From contig KB293438.1 in assembly GCA_000328365.1 (NCBI GenBank), positions 116,029 to 180,028 of the forward strand: DNA of 64,000 bases, in the 5' to 3' direction. A program made the position numbers and the translations under genes. Positions 21,350-34,254 of the stretch are shown in pieces. This DNA comes from Capitella teleta. Taxonomy: Eukaryota; Annelida; Polychaeta; Capitellidae. Positions within the stretch are counted from its first letter, which is position 1; each line of letters opens with the position of its first letter. The notes below the pieces were generated by a model. The model worked only from the letters and a program-made list of their open reading frames with translations. It made no database searches and was not told the DNA's origin.

Positions 21350-23810
21350 ACATATGGCTTCAGTTAGGAGTCAAAAATGCTTTCATTCTTTTGCTAAATT
21401 AGTTTGAGCAATTTTTATGTGGCAGACGAACAATCTTGCTGCTACCACGACATTTTGCATTTGTACTCAATTGAGTAATACACAATGAAAATCATTTCTG
21501 TTAGTATCAAATCTGTGATAATACTCGCTTTAAACGCTTGTATTCTCACAGGGAAGAGAGTTCTGCTAAACTCCAATCAATCAATCGCCTGGAGCATATA
21601 TTATTTTGCGGGATGCAAGAGGCTGATCATGGCCAATTTCCAGTCTGGCCTCAGATTGACCAACGTCGGGAAATGTGCATATATTTCAAGTGAGATTTCT
21701 CCCAAACTCCGTGTAAAACAAAACCCATGTTGACGCATACGTCTTTAGCGAACTGTTCTCTTGGGATTTCTTTCATCCTTGGGAAGCAACCATGAAATGT
21801 TTCTGTTAAAATGAAAGGCGACGTAGAGGGTCTCTAGCACATCTAGTGTCCTTGGGTAGAAGCACTGATTACCACTGCTACTCCTTAATTGCAATGGGGA
21901 CATGCCCATAATTCACACACTCGTTCTCTTAAGTCTTCTGTTAGGTATTTTATTGATCTTCTTGTCTCCCTATCATTTCAAGTTCCAACTTTATCTCCTT
22001 TGTGTATGAGCATTGTACATGTTCCTCTTTCCATTCAGATACTATTCCCTTTCTCCAATAATTTACCTCACCTTTGAGAGTTTTCATGTTGTTCTCCTTA
22101 TCAACATCTATCTTTTCTTTCTCCCTTTCTTTCCAATTTTTCTCTTCGTCTCCATTCTACGCCTTCCTCTGATCAGCCAAGAGACATTGCCCTCATTTTA
22201 GGGCTTCACCCGGCCCCACTTTGATGTGTCTATCAATTGATCTGGAGTGTCCTAGCTATTCCCCCGAATTTTGTCCCCACTCCGGTTTCCTCGAAGACCA
22301 AATTGACAGGACATGGATTTGATGCAAAGAGACGGGCCAGACACAAGGGAAGTGAGTTACCGCCAGGCAAATAGTTTACCCAATGTGTTCTTTACATACA
22401 TCATGAACATGTCAATGCTTATTTCCTGCGTAATCTCAAAATATGTCCTAGATTAAGTTTTTTAGATACGCACATAATTATATAAAGCAATGATAACGAA
22501 CAATAAGCCAAAGGAATATCCCAGTGCATGCTAGGGTTATAAATAATTATCATTCTTTTAACACAAGTCACCCTTCCCATTGACAGTGCTGTATGGGATA
22601 TATAAGGTGGGCCAATGGAATCCATATTCAAGGCTTATTCCCATTCGCGCATCGACACCTTAATCAGCGCCCCTTTTTGCCACCCTGTACACTCTTCACC
22701 CCTTTCCCAAACGCCGCCATGGAGGTGTTCTGTTCCCCCTTTGATCATGGGCTAAGCAGGATCATTAAAAGGGATCCTACAGGAGATTGGATCTCTCTAG
22801 CTCAATCTAAAAAGGAATCAAACGCATAATTAGGTCTTGAAGTAGGATCGAGAGCTTCAAACTCATGTTTTTCCCTTCTTCTAGGATGAGGCACAAGGAA
22901 TTATGTATGAACGGTACACCTACATGTCTATGTCATGCTAGCCTTGGCGAGTATTGATGCACAGCAACCAATTTTGTATTCCGAGGCACTTCCTGACCTT
23001 TGTCATCGCCAAACAGCTTTACAGAGTTCCTAAAACGAATCAGCATTCATTGTGAAGCATGGAGCACGGACAATGTGAATACTGAATCCCTCTCTGCCCT
23101 AGTTGAACCGGCTAAAAAAACAATGGCGAGTTTATACTAGAAAACACGACGCATTCCTAAGCATTTTGAGTTATTATTAATAAAATTGACAAAAATATTG
23201 ACTTTGTTTTTAAGGCCGACGAAAACTATATGGTGGTAGTACACTATGTTTGTATAATTAACCATCTGCAATTATTAAACACCTGCATTAAGTTATAATA
23301 ATTCAAAATTTTGGACGTGTGACATGCATTGAGATTTTTTAATTGTTGATTCAGTGGAAATTCGCTGAGTCGCTGAACCGACAAAAGGGATAATTCTTAA
23401 ATATCATCTGACTCACGAAAAAATCGTAACCAAGGAAATAATGAATGTAGAGAGTCCAAGAGGCACAGAATATAATACCAAAGATGTATTATAGAGAGCA
23501 AGATACCGTTATGTGAGGATAATTGTGTTGGACAGGAGTGTGGACCTAATACAACCATGGAAGTTGCATGGCAAATACGCGGATGGGCCCTGAATCCCAA
23601 AGAGGATATATCACATTCTGTCCTTTGTGGGTGTTGCCACTGGTTTCAGCTTCATATTTATTTTCTTATATGCTGGTGACACGTGGATACCCTCAATGGA
23701 AGGATATATAAATGTGCTGCAATGGTCGGAATTGATGCTTGTCTGGGAATATAAAACCAACATCATTGAATCATGAGTGTGGATATCATTCCTCTATTTG
23801 GTACCTTTGC
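21350..23810. other. non-coding stretch
   Basis: Pyrimidine-rich patches at 21935-22170 on the plus strand. TATA-like TATATAAGG near 22600 has no associated gene. No repeat or coding region is recognised. Confidence 0.4.
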
Positions 23811-24096
23811 ATTTGCATACTGCTTATGGGATGTTAGAGAGGGAGCATTGCGAGAAAGATAAGCAGGGGCTCGCATGAATCAGAGCCGCAGTCCTCTTGA
23901 TCCCAATGCTTGGCATAAGCCGCCACGCTCCACTGACTACACCGGCTCTGCCTCAGTGAGCACGCAGTCCAATAATGGCTCAATTCCCCGTGGACTTCAC
24001 ACAGCGCTGACGACGCAATGGGCTGAAGAGAAGAGGAGATAAATGGCCTCCCTGAAGTGTTCTTGCTAACGGGTTTGAAGCAAAGAGCTGCACGTG
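23811..24096 (+). repeat. inverted duplicated block, left arm
   Basis: Bases 23821-24096 (276 bp) match the complement of 29589-29864 with only three single-base differences, all transitions, and no indels; eight of the ten bases beyond the outer end also match. The arms are 5.49 kb apart. The block is GC-richer than its surroundings and shows no coding frame, tRNA-like box or terminal repeat. Confidence 0.9.
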
Positions 24097-25688
24097 CATA
24101 TCAACAATATGTAATAAGTATAAACGATGTCATATTGTGTGTTGCGTCTAGCAGCACTGCTATGCAGGACTTTGCTGTTTGTACTTGAATGGATTATGGG
24201 TGTCTAGCTCAGATGGTGAGCAGTTAAGGGTGTTATACATTAATCACTTCATTGACTCCCAACCTACAGTTTCGACCAATCCTGCCACTATCGTTAACTT
24301 TATAACTTTCGCTAAATTTAAAGTTCTCAGCTTCTTGCTTACATAACTATGACATGTTTGCATTTTAAAATTAGGTATAAATTATTGGCTCTCAAATACC
24401 TATTGTTTATTATGAGTGCCATGCATATTTTATCCATGTAAATAAATATTGAAACCATTTACATATCTTGTATCATTATGAGCCATATGCCCAAAACACT
24501 ATTAAACGCGGGCAGGAACATTAAGTTCACTTGATCACATCTTCCGAGAAAAACACCCACATGAAGCATTGAATATTTCACATGAAAATACTAAAGCACT
24601 CTACCACTCAATGTGACACTATTCCGTTCAAGACACGGCTCATTAAAATGTTGTAAATGAACAATAACCATAACAACATCAGCATTTCCTGGTACAAAAC
24701 GGCATCTGTCCTTGGTTTGGAGATTTCTTGCATGGCTGCATGCTCTTCTTTGACTTTTTCCCTGATGAGAAAGGAAAATAACACCATTATTCACTTGCTG
24801 AAAAACTGATTCCATATGTAAAAGGATAATGTATTTTCTTTGCTGCAAATCAAATATTAGAAAACACATCACAGCAATGTTGTTCTCCCCAGATTGTGTT
24901 TAATATTGAGTTGCAATTGGATGACATTTTCTGCTCAATTGATCGCGTGTCTTCAGATTTCTCGAATCACAGCAAAAATATATTCATGACATTTATGTCC
25001 AATTCACCATAGATCAGCTGAACATCATATGACTTTGTTATCCATTTGCTCAGTTGGGTCACACAGATATACAATACTAATATGTTTAACATATTTTATT
25101 GTTTACCATCTAAATTATACTCGTATAAGTCTAATTGGATGCTTATTACAGAGTTCAACCTCGACTTAAACTCGTGATCATCTCTCGAAGTGTTGATAAT
25201 AATGTCTGAAATGGCACTCAGCAATATTATTTACATTTAACAGGTAATCACAGGCATGATTCACTTCTATGTTCAAATGCTGCATCACTGCTGTTTATAC
25301 ATTTCGCAATCAAAGACAACGTTTAACACAATCTTGAGATCGACAAAGTAGGCCTTAGTGCATTGTCCATAGTTTTCACCTGGCGACACCCCTCTTTAAT
25401 CGCCATTCGCCGCTGAGGATGAGATCCCCAATATGGCTTCACAGTTCCCAAGTCCCAAAGGAGTTGTATTTCAATTTGTTCCTTTATCTCCCAGGGAAGA
25501 TTTTTCAATTTTCCTAATCTTCGGAGATTAATTGAAGTAGGCAATAGATATTGTACAAATTGCGGAACTCAAACATCGTTCTATCTTTTTAGTGTGATGT
25601 ACGATACAGACGACCACGGTGCAAATTGGTCAGCAATGGGATATTTTCAATGTTATAGCCTTCACCACATATAGATTCTTATTTGCCA
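24097..25688. other. spacer between inverted arms, part 1
   Basis: AT-rich non-coding sequence. TCTAGCTCAGATGGTGAGCA at about 24205 resembles a tRNA-type A box, but no matching B box follows. Nothing else is recognised. Confidence 0.35.
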
Positions 25689-25752
25689 ATTATTGAAAAT
25701 GGGTGTTTTAATATGAAAGGAGTTTCATATTAAAACACCCATTTTCAATAAT
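25689..25752. repeat. perfect 30-bp-stem hairpin
   Basis: Arms 25689-25718 and 25723-25752 are exactly complementary over 30 bases around a four-base loop GGAG. The arm begins ATTATTGAAAATGGGTG. Such a perfect stem is rare in old sequence and points to a recent event: a local snap-back duplication, a tiny foldback element, a dsRNA/siRNA source, or a library artefact. Confidence 0.95.
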
Positions 25753-27773
25753 CGTGTCCTCCAGTTGTCATAATCCAATTTCTCATTCTACACTCATGTT
25801 ACTGTCAAAATTTTTAAACAGGCTCGCAATGTTGGTTATCAGACAACATCCTATCAATCATGTACATATTGCATGTACCCAGTTTCGCCCATAATTGTAG
25901 ATGGCATGATGGCCCTTTAAGCAAATGGCAATTGGAGAACTCGGTAATGAGACTGATGACATGTGCAATCTAACTGTCAATCTCAGCTAATGGCCATTTC
26001 ATATTATTGCCTGCATGGCTCGTGGTTGGGCAATGTACCATTCCTCCACGGTCTGCCTTTTATTCCCACCACTCGCTAAATCTTTAAATTGGTTGTTAAA
26101 TAGACACAGCCAATCTTAAGAGTATGATTGTTCAATCTGACTGCTTAATCGTTTGGTTTGTATCTCTGCAATGATGTGATTGCCATAATTTACAAAATAA
26201 TCAGCAACGTACACTCTCAATCATGCATAGACATCGATTGATGATTAACTTGGTAGATCATAAATGGTCAATCCATTGCTAGATTAGAGTCTACATATGC
26301 ACTCTTATAACAAAACCAAAAGCTCAGAAGCGATTTTTGCCAGAAACGTTGCTTGCCCACTGAGAATTATAATACATCAAAGGTGCCACAATAATCTACG
26401 AAGACTTGAGACAGATGTAAGCAAGAGCAATTTCTAGGATGTAAGACACATGACTTGGAAAATTATTAATATCAGTTTTTGACACGTGCCGTGTCAGCAA
26501 ACATCAATTGTTTTCTTATCTGCTAAGCTCTGCACTGGAGCGAAGGGATGCAAGAGTGTGATGTGACTCCGTATCAAATGATTATCTCTTGTAAAAAATG
26601 GTAGCTATCGGTTTGCTCGTTTGGGGTTTCAGCCTTCTGCTTCATGATCCTCCTTTCATGTCACTTTTCATCTCAAATGAAACCTGCTGTTTTTATTAAT
26701 TCCGAGGAGTGGAGTTAAATTGCAACCGTTCTTAGAAACGTTTTTGTGTGTGTTCATTTCGACGAGTAGAACTAATGTTCCGGTTTCCTGGTTCCGCTAT
26801 ATACCACAGGGCACTTGTAGACGAGATTATCCACTGCTTTGATGCCGGTAGAGCGAGTAAAAGATCGATTATATCATCCATGGCCTTTGATGCTCGATCA
26901 ATAAGAGAGCTTTCACATTAGGAGTCCTCCTTGAAGATTTTCTGATTATAGGTGCTACATGTGGGCCCCTGTGTCTAAGACTGCAAGTACTGCTAAATGA
27001 ACAATACTCATACTGCATACAGGAACAGAGAGTTTAATCAAGTTTTGATTCAATACTTGCATTGTTTGGCTGAGCTATGGAATCCAATTGGGAGAAAATG
27101 AACATTTCAGCAATGTTGGCATGGGCTGCCAATAACAGGGTTCACATTGGGATTGTTCAGTTAAACACATTAGTGGTATTCAATTGCATGAGTTGCTCTG
27201 GGTTACTATTGGACTCTTAATTATATTTTCTGACTAAAAGCCCCTCATCCTTAATGAAATAATGAAATTGAGGACCAACGGGTCAGAGTAAAATTGCTGT
27301 TCGTAATAGGATTTGTAACTCCCTCTAACCAGGTCAATAGAAAGAGCATGACTGCAAACCATGATGAATCACTCCGGTGCAGTGACTGGGATGTTAGTTA
27401 GATCAGCGTTAGAAGTATGGGGGTTTTTGGTTGAATAATTTAATCAGGTTGATGGAGATAAGACCCGGATGACCTCTCTTATCATTTAAGGATACCCAAG
27501 CACAATAGTGGACCAATTTCAGCTTACGTTTCACTCATTGGAATCCTTTACTTGTCTAGACAGATTTTCCCCTTGGGTTGTTACCAGATGCAGTTGGCGG
27601 ACACCTGAGCATGTGAGCACAGTCAAGCGAGAAGCTTAAAGCTGCCTACATTATCCGGACGCCTTTTTGGAGCAACGGATGCTGTGTGCGCTGCTAGTTG
27701 TAAATTGTGTCCTGCAAACATTGTTCAGATTATACGCTCTCATGTGTGGCTTCCAAGAGAAGACCTTAAGGCA
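25753..27773. other. spacer between inverted arms, part 2
   Basis: Non-coding, no recognised repeats or motifs. Confidence 0.4.
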
Positions 27774-27781
27774 GTAATCAC

Positions 27782-27856
27782 TAGGGATGCACGGATAGTA
27801 GCTACAGCCGGATAATCAGATATTGAATATCAGATTCGGATATCCATGCTTCCTTG
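27782..27856. mobile_element. 75-bp hAT-type micro-element with 8-bp target duplication
   Basis: Flanked by the perfect direct repeat GTAATCAC (27774-27781 and 27857-27864). It begins TAGGGATGCACGG and its other end reads, as complement, CAAGGAAGCATGG, matching the ends of the 1026-bp element at 20316-21341; the same GGATA.../TATCC sub-terminal repeats are present. It is an extreme internal-deletion derivative of that family. Confidence 0.8.
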
Positions 27857-27864
27857 GTAATCAC

Positions 27865-29588
27865 AACCACAGACTACTGCAGTACTCCATTGATGACCTA
27901 CATCTGTGAAGTCCACCTGTGTCCACTGCTGGGTCATTCCCCTTCTGCGCAAATGAAACCTCATTTCCTGGTCAAGGAAAGATTATCCCCCAGAAGTTCC
28001 GCTCCACGCACTTCATGTGCGTAGTGTGCGTGATGTAGTGTGCGTGATTGGGAGCGTACTTCGTAGAACAGCACAACATTTGCAACAGGCGTGAACGCAA
28101 ATTGGATATTTACCTTGACCAAGTCTATTGTATAGATCGAATCTAATAAATACGATTGGTTGCGGTGAAATGGATCAAGTCCTGACCTTTGATACTTTCT
28201 ATGTTTGCTTAAATTGTAACAATTAAGGCATATCTATGAGTTTTTGACGGTTCAAAATATGTTGCAATTTTATTTAGGAGCTATTCAATTTATAAGAATT
28301 CAAATTGAAGATTCTGACACTGCACGAAATATGCCGCTAATTATCGTCTGTGCCGCTCGATAAGCCCTCTCGAGTGGTAATCTCTGATGTAAATTGAGAA
28401 ATATGCAGTATGCATTATATCTACGCAAATTATCGCACTATTTTGTCTTGTGCTCGTCGTTTCATACAAATACGACGGCATTTACCACAAAATTCGCTTG
28501 TTCATTTCCCTTAAATAGTGCATGAATGCATACATGAATGGATACATCGGAACAGCTAAGGACATTTCTGACATCGGGTTCTTTAAATCAATGAATCCAC
28601 CTCTGGCTTAAGCAATATGAATAATTGGTGATTCTACCAATTTTCCGATTTTGAATTCATATAATCGGAGGTCCATAATTATTTAATCCATTCACATGTA
28701 TCAACTTCCAGCAAATGCAAACACAGTCTTACCATCTCAATGTTATGCACCCTGTACCAATTCCTTCGTCGGAGCATTCCAATTAGCACCCTGTTTGATC
28801 ATTAATTCTTTGAAACTCTGATTTTCTCCCTGTACCGCAAAAGTCCTTGAATAGGACCACAATAGCAGAGAAAGGAATGCAGCCTTGGGACGGCGCTGCA
28901 TTCGTTTCAATTACGTGAAACGCCGGACAGTTATCCATAGAAAACAGCTGAAGCGGATGATTCCACCAGATCGGTGAAATATCAATCTCCCAGGACGCAG
29001 AAATAATTATTCTTCAATAAGGGAGACATTTTCCATTGGATTAGTATCAGCTGTTGTGGTCGTTAATTTGGAGCAGTGTTTGATGGGAGGGTGGTGTAAT
29101 TTATTTAGTCGTCTGTGACTTAGTGCATTGCTTTGTTCATTGGTTTTAAGAGGAACCAACCGTTTTGCCATTTTGGTACATTCGTAGTCTAAAGGTAGGC
29201 ACCGGTCTTTGTAGCATCTAATTTGTGAAAATTTTGAAACTGAACAATTTTATCTGAATTCTAGATTTACAGCAAACAGCATAATATATACCTAATAAGA
29301 ATCACTTTAGATGTAAAATAGTAAAACCTGAAAAACAAAAAAATTTTCCAAGCAGGGGTCATGTTCTGATTAAGAACTTGCCATGAACGGAGGCTTGCTG
29401 TTATTATTATGCTCAAGTCCGACTGATATTACCAATCTTTAAATGATTCCCAGTATGAAAAACACAATAGCACATCACAGACATTCCTCTGATCTATTGG
29501 TAACGGTGGCATTACAACCCAACAGAGTGCAATACTCAGAGCTTACAAAATCTCGCCGCAACACAAAGATCCCTTTTGATAAACATAT
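27865..29588. other. spacer between inverted arms, part 3
   Basis: AT-rich. A short open frame on the minus strand near 28760-28830 (reads MIKQGANWNAPTKELVQGA then stop) is followed by a donor-like GTAAGA but has no second line of support. Nothing else is recognised. Confidence 0.35.
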
Positions 29589-29874
29589 CACGTGCAGCTC
29601 TTCGCTTCAAACCCGTTAGCAAGAACACTTCAGGGAGGCCATTTATCTCCTCTTCTCTTCAGCCCATTGCGTCGTCAGCGCTGTGTGAAGTCCACGGGGA
29701 ATTGAGCCATTATTGGACTGCGTGCTCACTGAGGCAGAGCCGGTGTAGTCAGTGGAGCGTGGCGGCTTATGCCAAGCATTGGGATCAAGAGGACTGCGGC
29801 TCTGATCCATGCGAGCCCCTGCTTATCTTTCTCGCAATGCTCCCTCTCTAACGTCCCATAAGCACCATGCAAAT
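29589..29874 (-). repeat. inverted duplicated block, right arm
   Basis: Partner of 23811-24096 in opposite orientation (see there). The core is 29589-29864, and its inner end is at the E-box-like CACGTG. Open frames over this block are incidental. Confidence 0.9.
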
Positions 29875-32843
29875 CAGGAGGACGTAAAAAAAGGACCAAA
29901 TAAAGAAATGATATTCACACCCAGGGATTTCATGGCATCCTTGTTTTGTGTGGTTATTCCTGGAATCGGTTGTCTTTTTGCATCTCCGTTGGTTGCATTC
30001 ACATTGTGCTCTATACACATATCATAATAGCAGTTATTAGAGGCATGACATCATGATAATATAACCTTTTCCCAACATATTTCTGCTCAACCAATGTTCA
30101 GGTTGGAGGCGTTTTATCCGGCACCTGAATCGCCCGATTTAGGGAGACACAGCCGTAAAACTCTAAACATTCCCGGAGACATGTCCAATCACCTGAAAGG
30201 ACTGAAGATGGTCTGGAAATAACTCTTGCAATAAAAACTACCCACACAAACCAATATAAATCCAACACAAATATCGCATCAAAGAGAGAGAAAACCATAC
30301 GACATCCACATTATTCTTACATTTGGAGCAGCCTTCTGTCCGCGGTGCACTCTTATTCTTAGCCGTGTTTTACGCTCGGCAGGCGGCTAGCAGCTGAGCC
30401 CCAACAGCGTAAGGCGACTCCTTCCCCTCAGCTAGAAGCAGAGGCGGCCAAGCAACCGTTGAATCCACACGGAATTCGCTAGCGCTGCGGATAATGGTCT
30501 GCAGTGAACATGGAGGTGGGTAGACGACTGTAATCAGTTCTGCCAGCGAGCATTCAGGCTGTGTATATTCGATATCATTCAATTATGACATTCATGTGAA
30601 TTATCAAAATTTTATCAGATGATTCGTCTCGGGGACTTTGTATGTATATTATTTCAATTAACTTTTATGTGCAACTTCTTCTTGGCTTTGGTTACATCGT
30701 CTGGCAGTGTTGCTTTTGTTTACTTTACTTTTATATTGATTTTATTATGACTACTATCGTGAGTTGTATGATTATTATGTGCTTTTATGTAAGTTATGGT
30801 CAATATTATATGGAAATCTAAAGCTCGTTTCACTTTTTTCTCTAGCATTTGCACTAAACGCCCTGCTATAACAACCTTTCTTTTGTGCGTGTCAGCTTTC
30901 TCTTGTCACAACCTCAGAACATTTTTTAAAGAAGGACGGATGAATTATTAACCCAATTTCTTTGCTTTTGATTTCCAAAGGTTTTGGCCAATTTTTCTTC
31001 GGATTAATACCTTATGAGAGCAGGAGGAAGAAAAAAGAATATTCACTTGTTAATTAACTTGTTATATTATATTGAGGCAGTGTGGCTCATTGTTTAACCA
31101 GGAAATGTCGATATGCTAACATTTAATAATTTTTATTACGTATATCTTTATAAAATTATTCTCCATCAATTGTTCGTACTTCTGATTTGGATTAACGTTG
31201 TACAGATAAATGTAATTAATGCTACAATAGTACGTCCAAAGTTGGACCTATGGCTGCTAATCCAACATAACGATCAGCCCTAATTACACATCAATGATAC
31301 ATACCTCGCACCCTTACGAGCAAATGCATCCATCATTTCACGCGTTAGGCCCTTTCATCAATCCCCATGCAAGGGTCAACCATTGATCCCTATGCTTACC
31401 CCTCAGCGAAACCCTTCTTTTCAATTACGTTCTTATAGCCACATAAATCTTCTCCTCTCCGCACTTACATAATTCATGATGGAAGTATTTGATGCACCCA
31501 ACTCTCTCATCAAGGACTGGCCATTTGTCAGAGCACCATTTCCTCTCATTAAGCGGCATCCCCTGGCGCCTCTGTGTCTCTACCACCTCCTGATGTCCCT
31601 ATATCACCCCATACCATCCCTACGCATACCTCTCACAACCACTCTTACCTTGATTCACACAACTGAATTATCAATCACAGCGTTGTTTTTTCTCTTTCTG
31701 CCTCGATAAAACCTCCCTTCTCCTCCCCTTACCATCATTAGCTTCGTCCTCAGAGATTCCCTCTTCCTTCCCTGATGCCTTCCCGACGACAGGTGTGCCA
31801 CATTAGCTATGTCCATCCTCGTTTCCCTATTTCTCGCTCGCTAACTGTTCCCTTATTGGCTTTATCAAGCAGCGCCTCTTTTCAGAGAAACCCTCGATCC
31901 CTCCATGCCCAATTTGTTTCGGGATTTTTGGGCTCGTTTCAGCTAACATTCCGTGTCCTATAAGCCTCTAGGCTTGGGAAAAACCTTTAAAATTGCTATT
32001 TTGGTCGTTTTTTTAAAGACTTATACATTACCTCATGAAAATGGTTGTGTAATTATATGTATGGGCTTATGGCTACGGTGCACGTTCTGTAATTGCTGAT
32101 AATTTTTCGCATGTCTCTACTTAGTGTGGAACTAACACATTTTTGGACTCATATTGCCTACAGTCTGTGTTAACTAAGTGATGTATGGTGTATACGTGTT
32201 CTGTACTCTTCGGTGCAAACATTAACAAAAAGCAGCATGTTGCCTCGTGTCCAAAGCCCGATTTCTCTTGTGGCGGACGACGGTAAACAGTTCCTCATTA
32301 ACTAATGGTTCTTGGCGGAAAATCACGAACGAAATGCTCCCCAAGCAGAAAGATAAATCTCCTCATAGAAATTAGCACGACACGATTATGAACACATTTG
32401 CTGGATGATTCGGTGCCTGGATGTACCTGGCATATCACATGCTGTCTGCAGAAGGTCTTCATTTTAACTCTCGAACATGTGTAAAGTTTGCTTAAGATAG
32501 ACTTATCATAGTTTGTGAGACAGTGATTTATAATCTAATATGAACCTATAATGAGATGGACATTGAAAAACATAACTATCTCGAGTATAATTGATAATAC
32601 ACAGCCTGAAAACCACAAAGTCCAAGGTTAATAACGAGAGAGATGTTCTCAGGCGTATCGATATTATTGAACACTGAACAGAGATACCTTGCTTGCTGTG
32701 AGCAGCCAAGCCTGGATATTGCAGCAAATTTAGTAGAAGTAGCGACCACTAAAAGATAAATAGACCGAAAGCCCTTAGCGTAGCACGACCACTCAACTAA
32801 TATCCCGGCATGAGGGAATGGCGAATGTGTAGGAATATGGGGA
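29875..32843. other. non-coding stretch
   Basis: Pyrimidine-rich plus-strand patch at 31540-31760. Open frames at 30370-30582 (-) and 31476-31709 (+) show no coding evidence. Nothing is recognised. Confidence 0.4.
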
Positions 32844-33070
32844 TATAAAGGACACTTTCTCCGGTCAATAATTTACCCACGTGGCAGGCAGCGAGGAAGC
32901 TGACTCTCTGCAGAGAAAGCCAAGACAAAAATAAAGAAAAAGGCAACGGGAGAGCTAGGTTTGCTGGACTTTGGCAAGCAAATTGAAGGGGACAGCTGTG
33001 TGTCTTTTGGTGGTCCTTTTAGCATTCATGGCGCGATGGTGCAGTCTGTCTGTGGTTTGTAATGTCTCTC
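32844..33070 (+). CDS. possible first exon coding a signal peptide (no ATG seen)
   Basis: A TATA box (TATAAAG, 32844-32850) is followed about 120 bases later by an open frame that reads ASKLKGTAVCLLVVLLAFMA then RWCSLSV, a textbook signal peptide, with a GT (GTTTGT) just after it near 33058. The frame begins at TTG (32971), not ATG; the first ATG, at 33028, would lose the hydrophobic core. The gene may start in an upstream exon, use a non-AUG start, or be a mutated relic. No downstream exons were identified. Coordinates span the TATA box to the end of the frame I can support. Confidence 0.3.
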
Positions 33071-33752
33071 AGAACACTGCTAATTTGGACTGGACAAACC
33101 AATTGCACTGTGGCCACTACAACAGCTTCAGTATTTTCAACCATTACGTACATATTATGCAATGCATATATGATAACAGAAATGACATAATTCTGAATTG
33201 TTTCTGATCTCACTATGTATGATGACCAGGTATATATCATCAGGATTATTAACCAGTATATGACCATGCTTTTTGGCGATATTCCCTTAATGCCAAAATA
33301 CAGACTCTAAAGTAGAAAATATTTGGTCGCTCTTTGACTTGTAGAATAGTTTTGTTCTTAGTCATTAGTCAGATAACACAGATGATGGCACTAAAACATC
33401 AAGATACATGGAATATTAATTTGCTAAACTGGTAATAAACCAACAACAATAAGCCAATGTTTCATATCAATGAATAAATGAACAAATTACCACACCTATG
33501 CTCTAGTCACCACTCTCTCCAGTCAATGTTATTTCAAGGAAAGGAAATTCATTGCAGGAGACTGAATATCAGATGTGTGCATTAGTTGTACGCAAGATAC
33601 ATTGTGATATAGAGTATCTCCTCGGTCCACAACCCTAACAATGAGAGATCAATTCTGCAAGCAGAAAAGTTCTTTGTGATCAGAAATATCACACAGCATT
33701 CCTGAGCACCACTGGTTCATTAACGTAATATAAAGTAATAAATGCAATAATA
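33071..33752. other. non-coding stretch
   Basis: Nothing recognised. Confidence 0.4.
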
Positions 33753-33878
33753 TAATAAATTATGCAGTTGCGGTAAAATAATAAATTGTGGAGTTGTGGT
33801 AAAATAATAAATTATACATCACTAGTAAAATAATAAATTATGCAGTCATGGTAAAATAATAAATTATGCAGTTGCAGG
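33753..33878. repeat. 26-bp tandem repeat, about 4.8 units
   Basis: Unit TAATAAATTATGCAGTTGCG followed by GTAAAA, repeated with a few substitutions. AT-rich, no coding role. Confidence 0.85.
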
Positions 33879-34239
33879 ATAAGACTGACGTTTCAAATGT
33901 CAAGAACAATCGAACTGCTGCAACATTGGCCATAAAAAAAAACAACAACGTGAGTGGTGACTGCGGCAAAGAGCGTGCTGCGGCAAAACTCCGTTGCCAC
34001 ACATAGAGCTTTTTTCTTTCTTTTCTCTCTGGAATAATCCCACATCTCCTCAGGCTCAATCCAGCAGGATATTTGACCATTTCTGATATCCGTTCCGCAC
34101 TTATTACTCCAGTTATGCCCAACATGGGGGTGACGCTGTTCCGCTGTTCGTCTCAATCCCTCACAGCACTGATTTTTTTCGGGAGCAATATGTTCATTGG
34201 ACAATCCTCAGTCACTTCAACCCTGATTCTTGCCCTCTC

Positions 34240-34254
34240 GGGGGAGTTTCCCCC
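34240..34254. promoter_or_regulatory. candidate NF-kappaB site upstream of the TLR gene
   Basis: GGGGGAGTTTCCCCC is a near-perfect palindrome that contains GGGAGTTTCC (34242-34251), a match to GGGRNNYYCC. It lies about 2.5 kb before the Toll-like receptor start. A single site may occur by chance. Confidence 0.35.

Noticed and set aside
24198-24235. tRNA-like A box
   Set aside because: No B box or cloverleaf could be found downstream.
29576-30027. Open frames on the plus strand
   Set aside because: They overlie the right arm of the inverted duplicated block and are absent as a conserved frame in the left arm.
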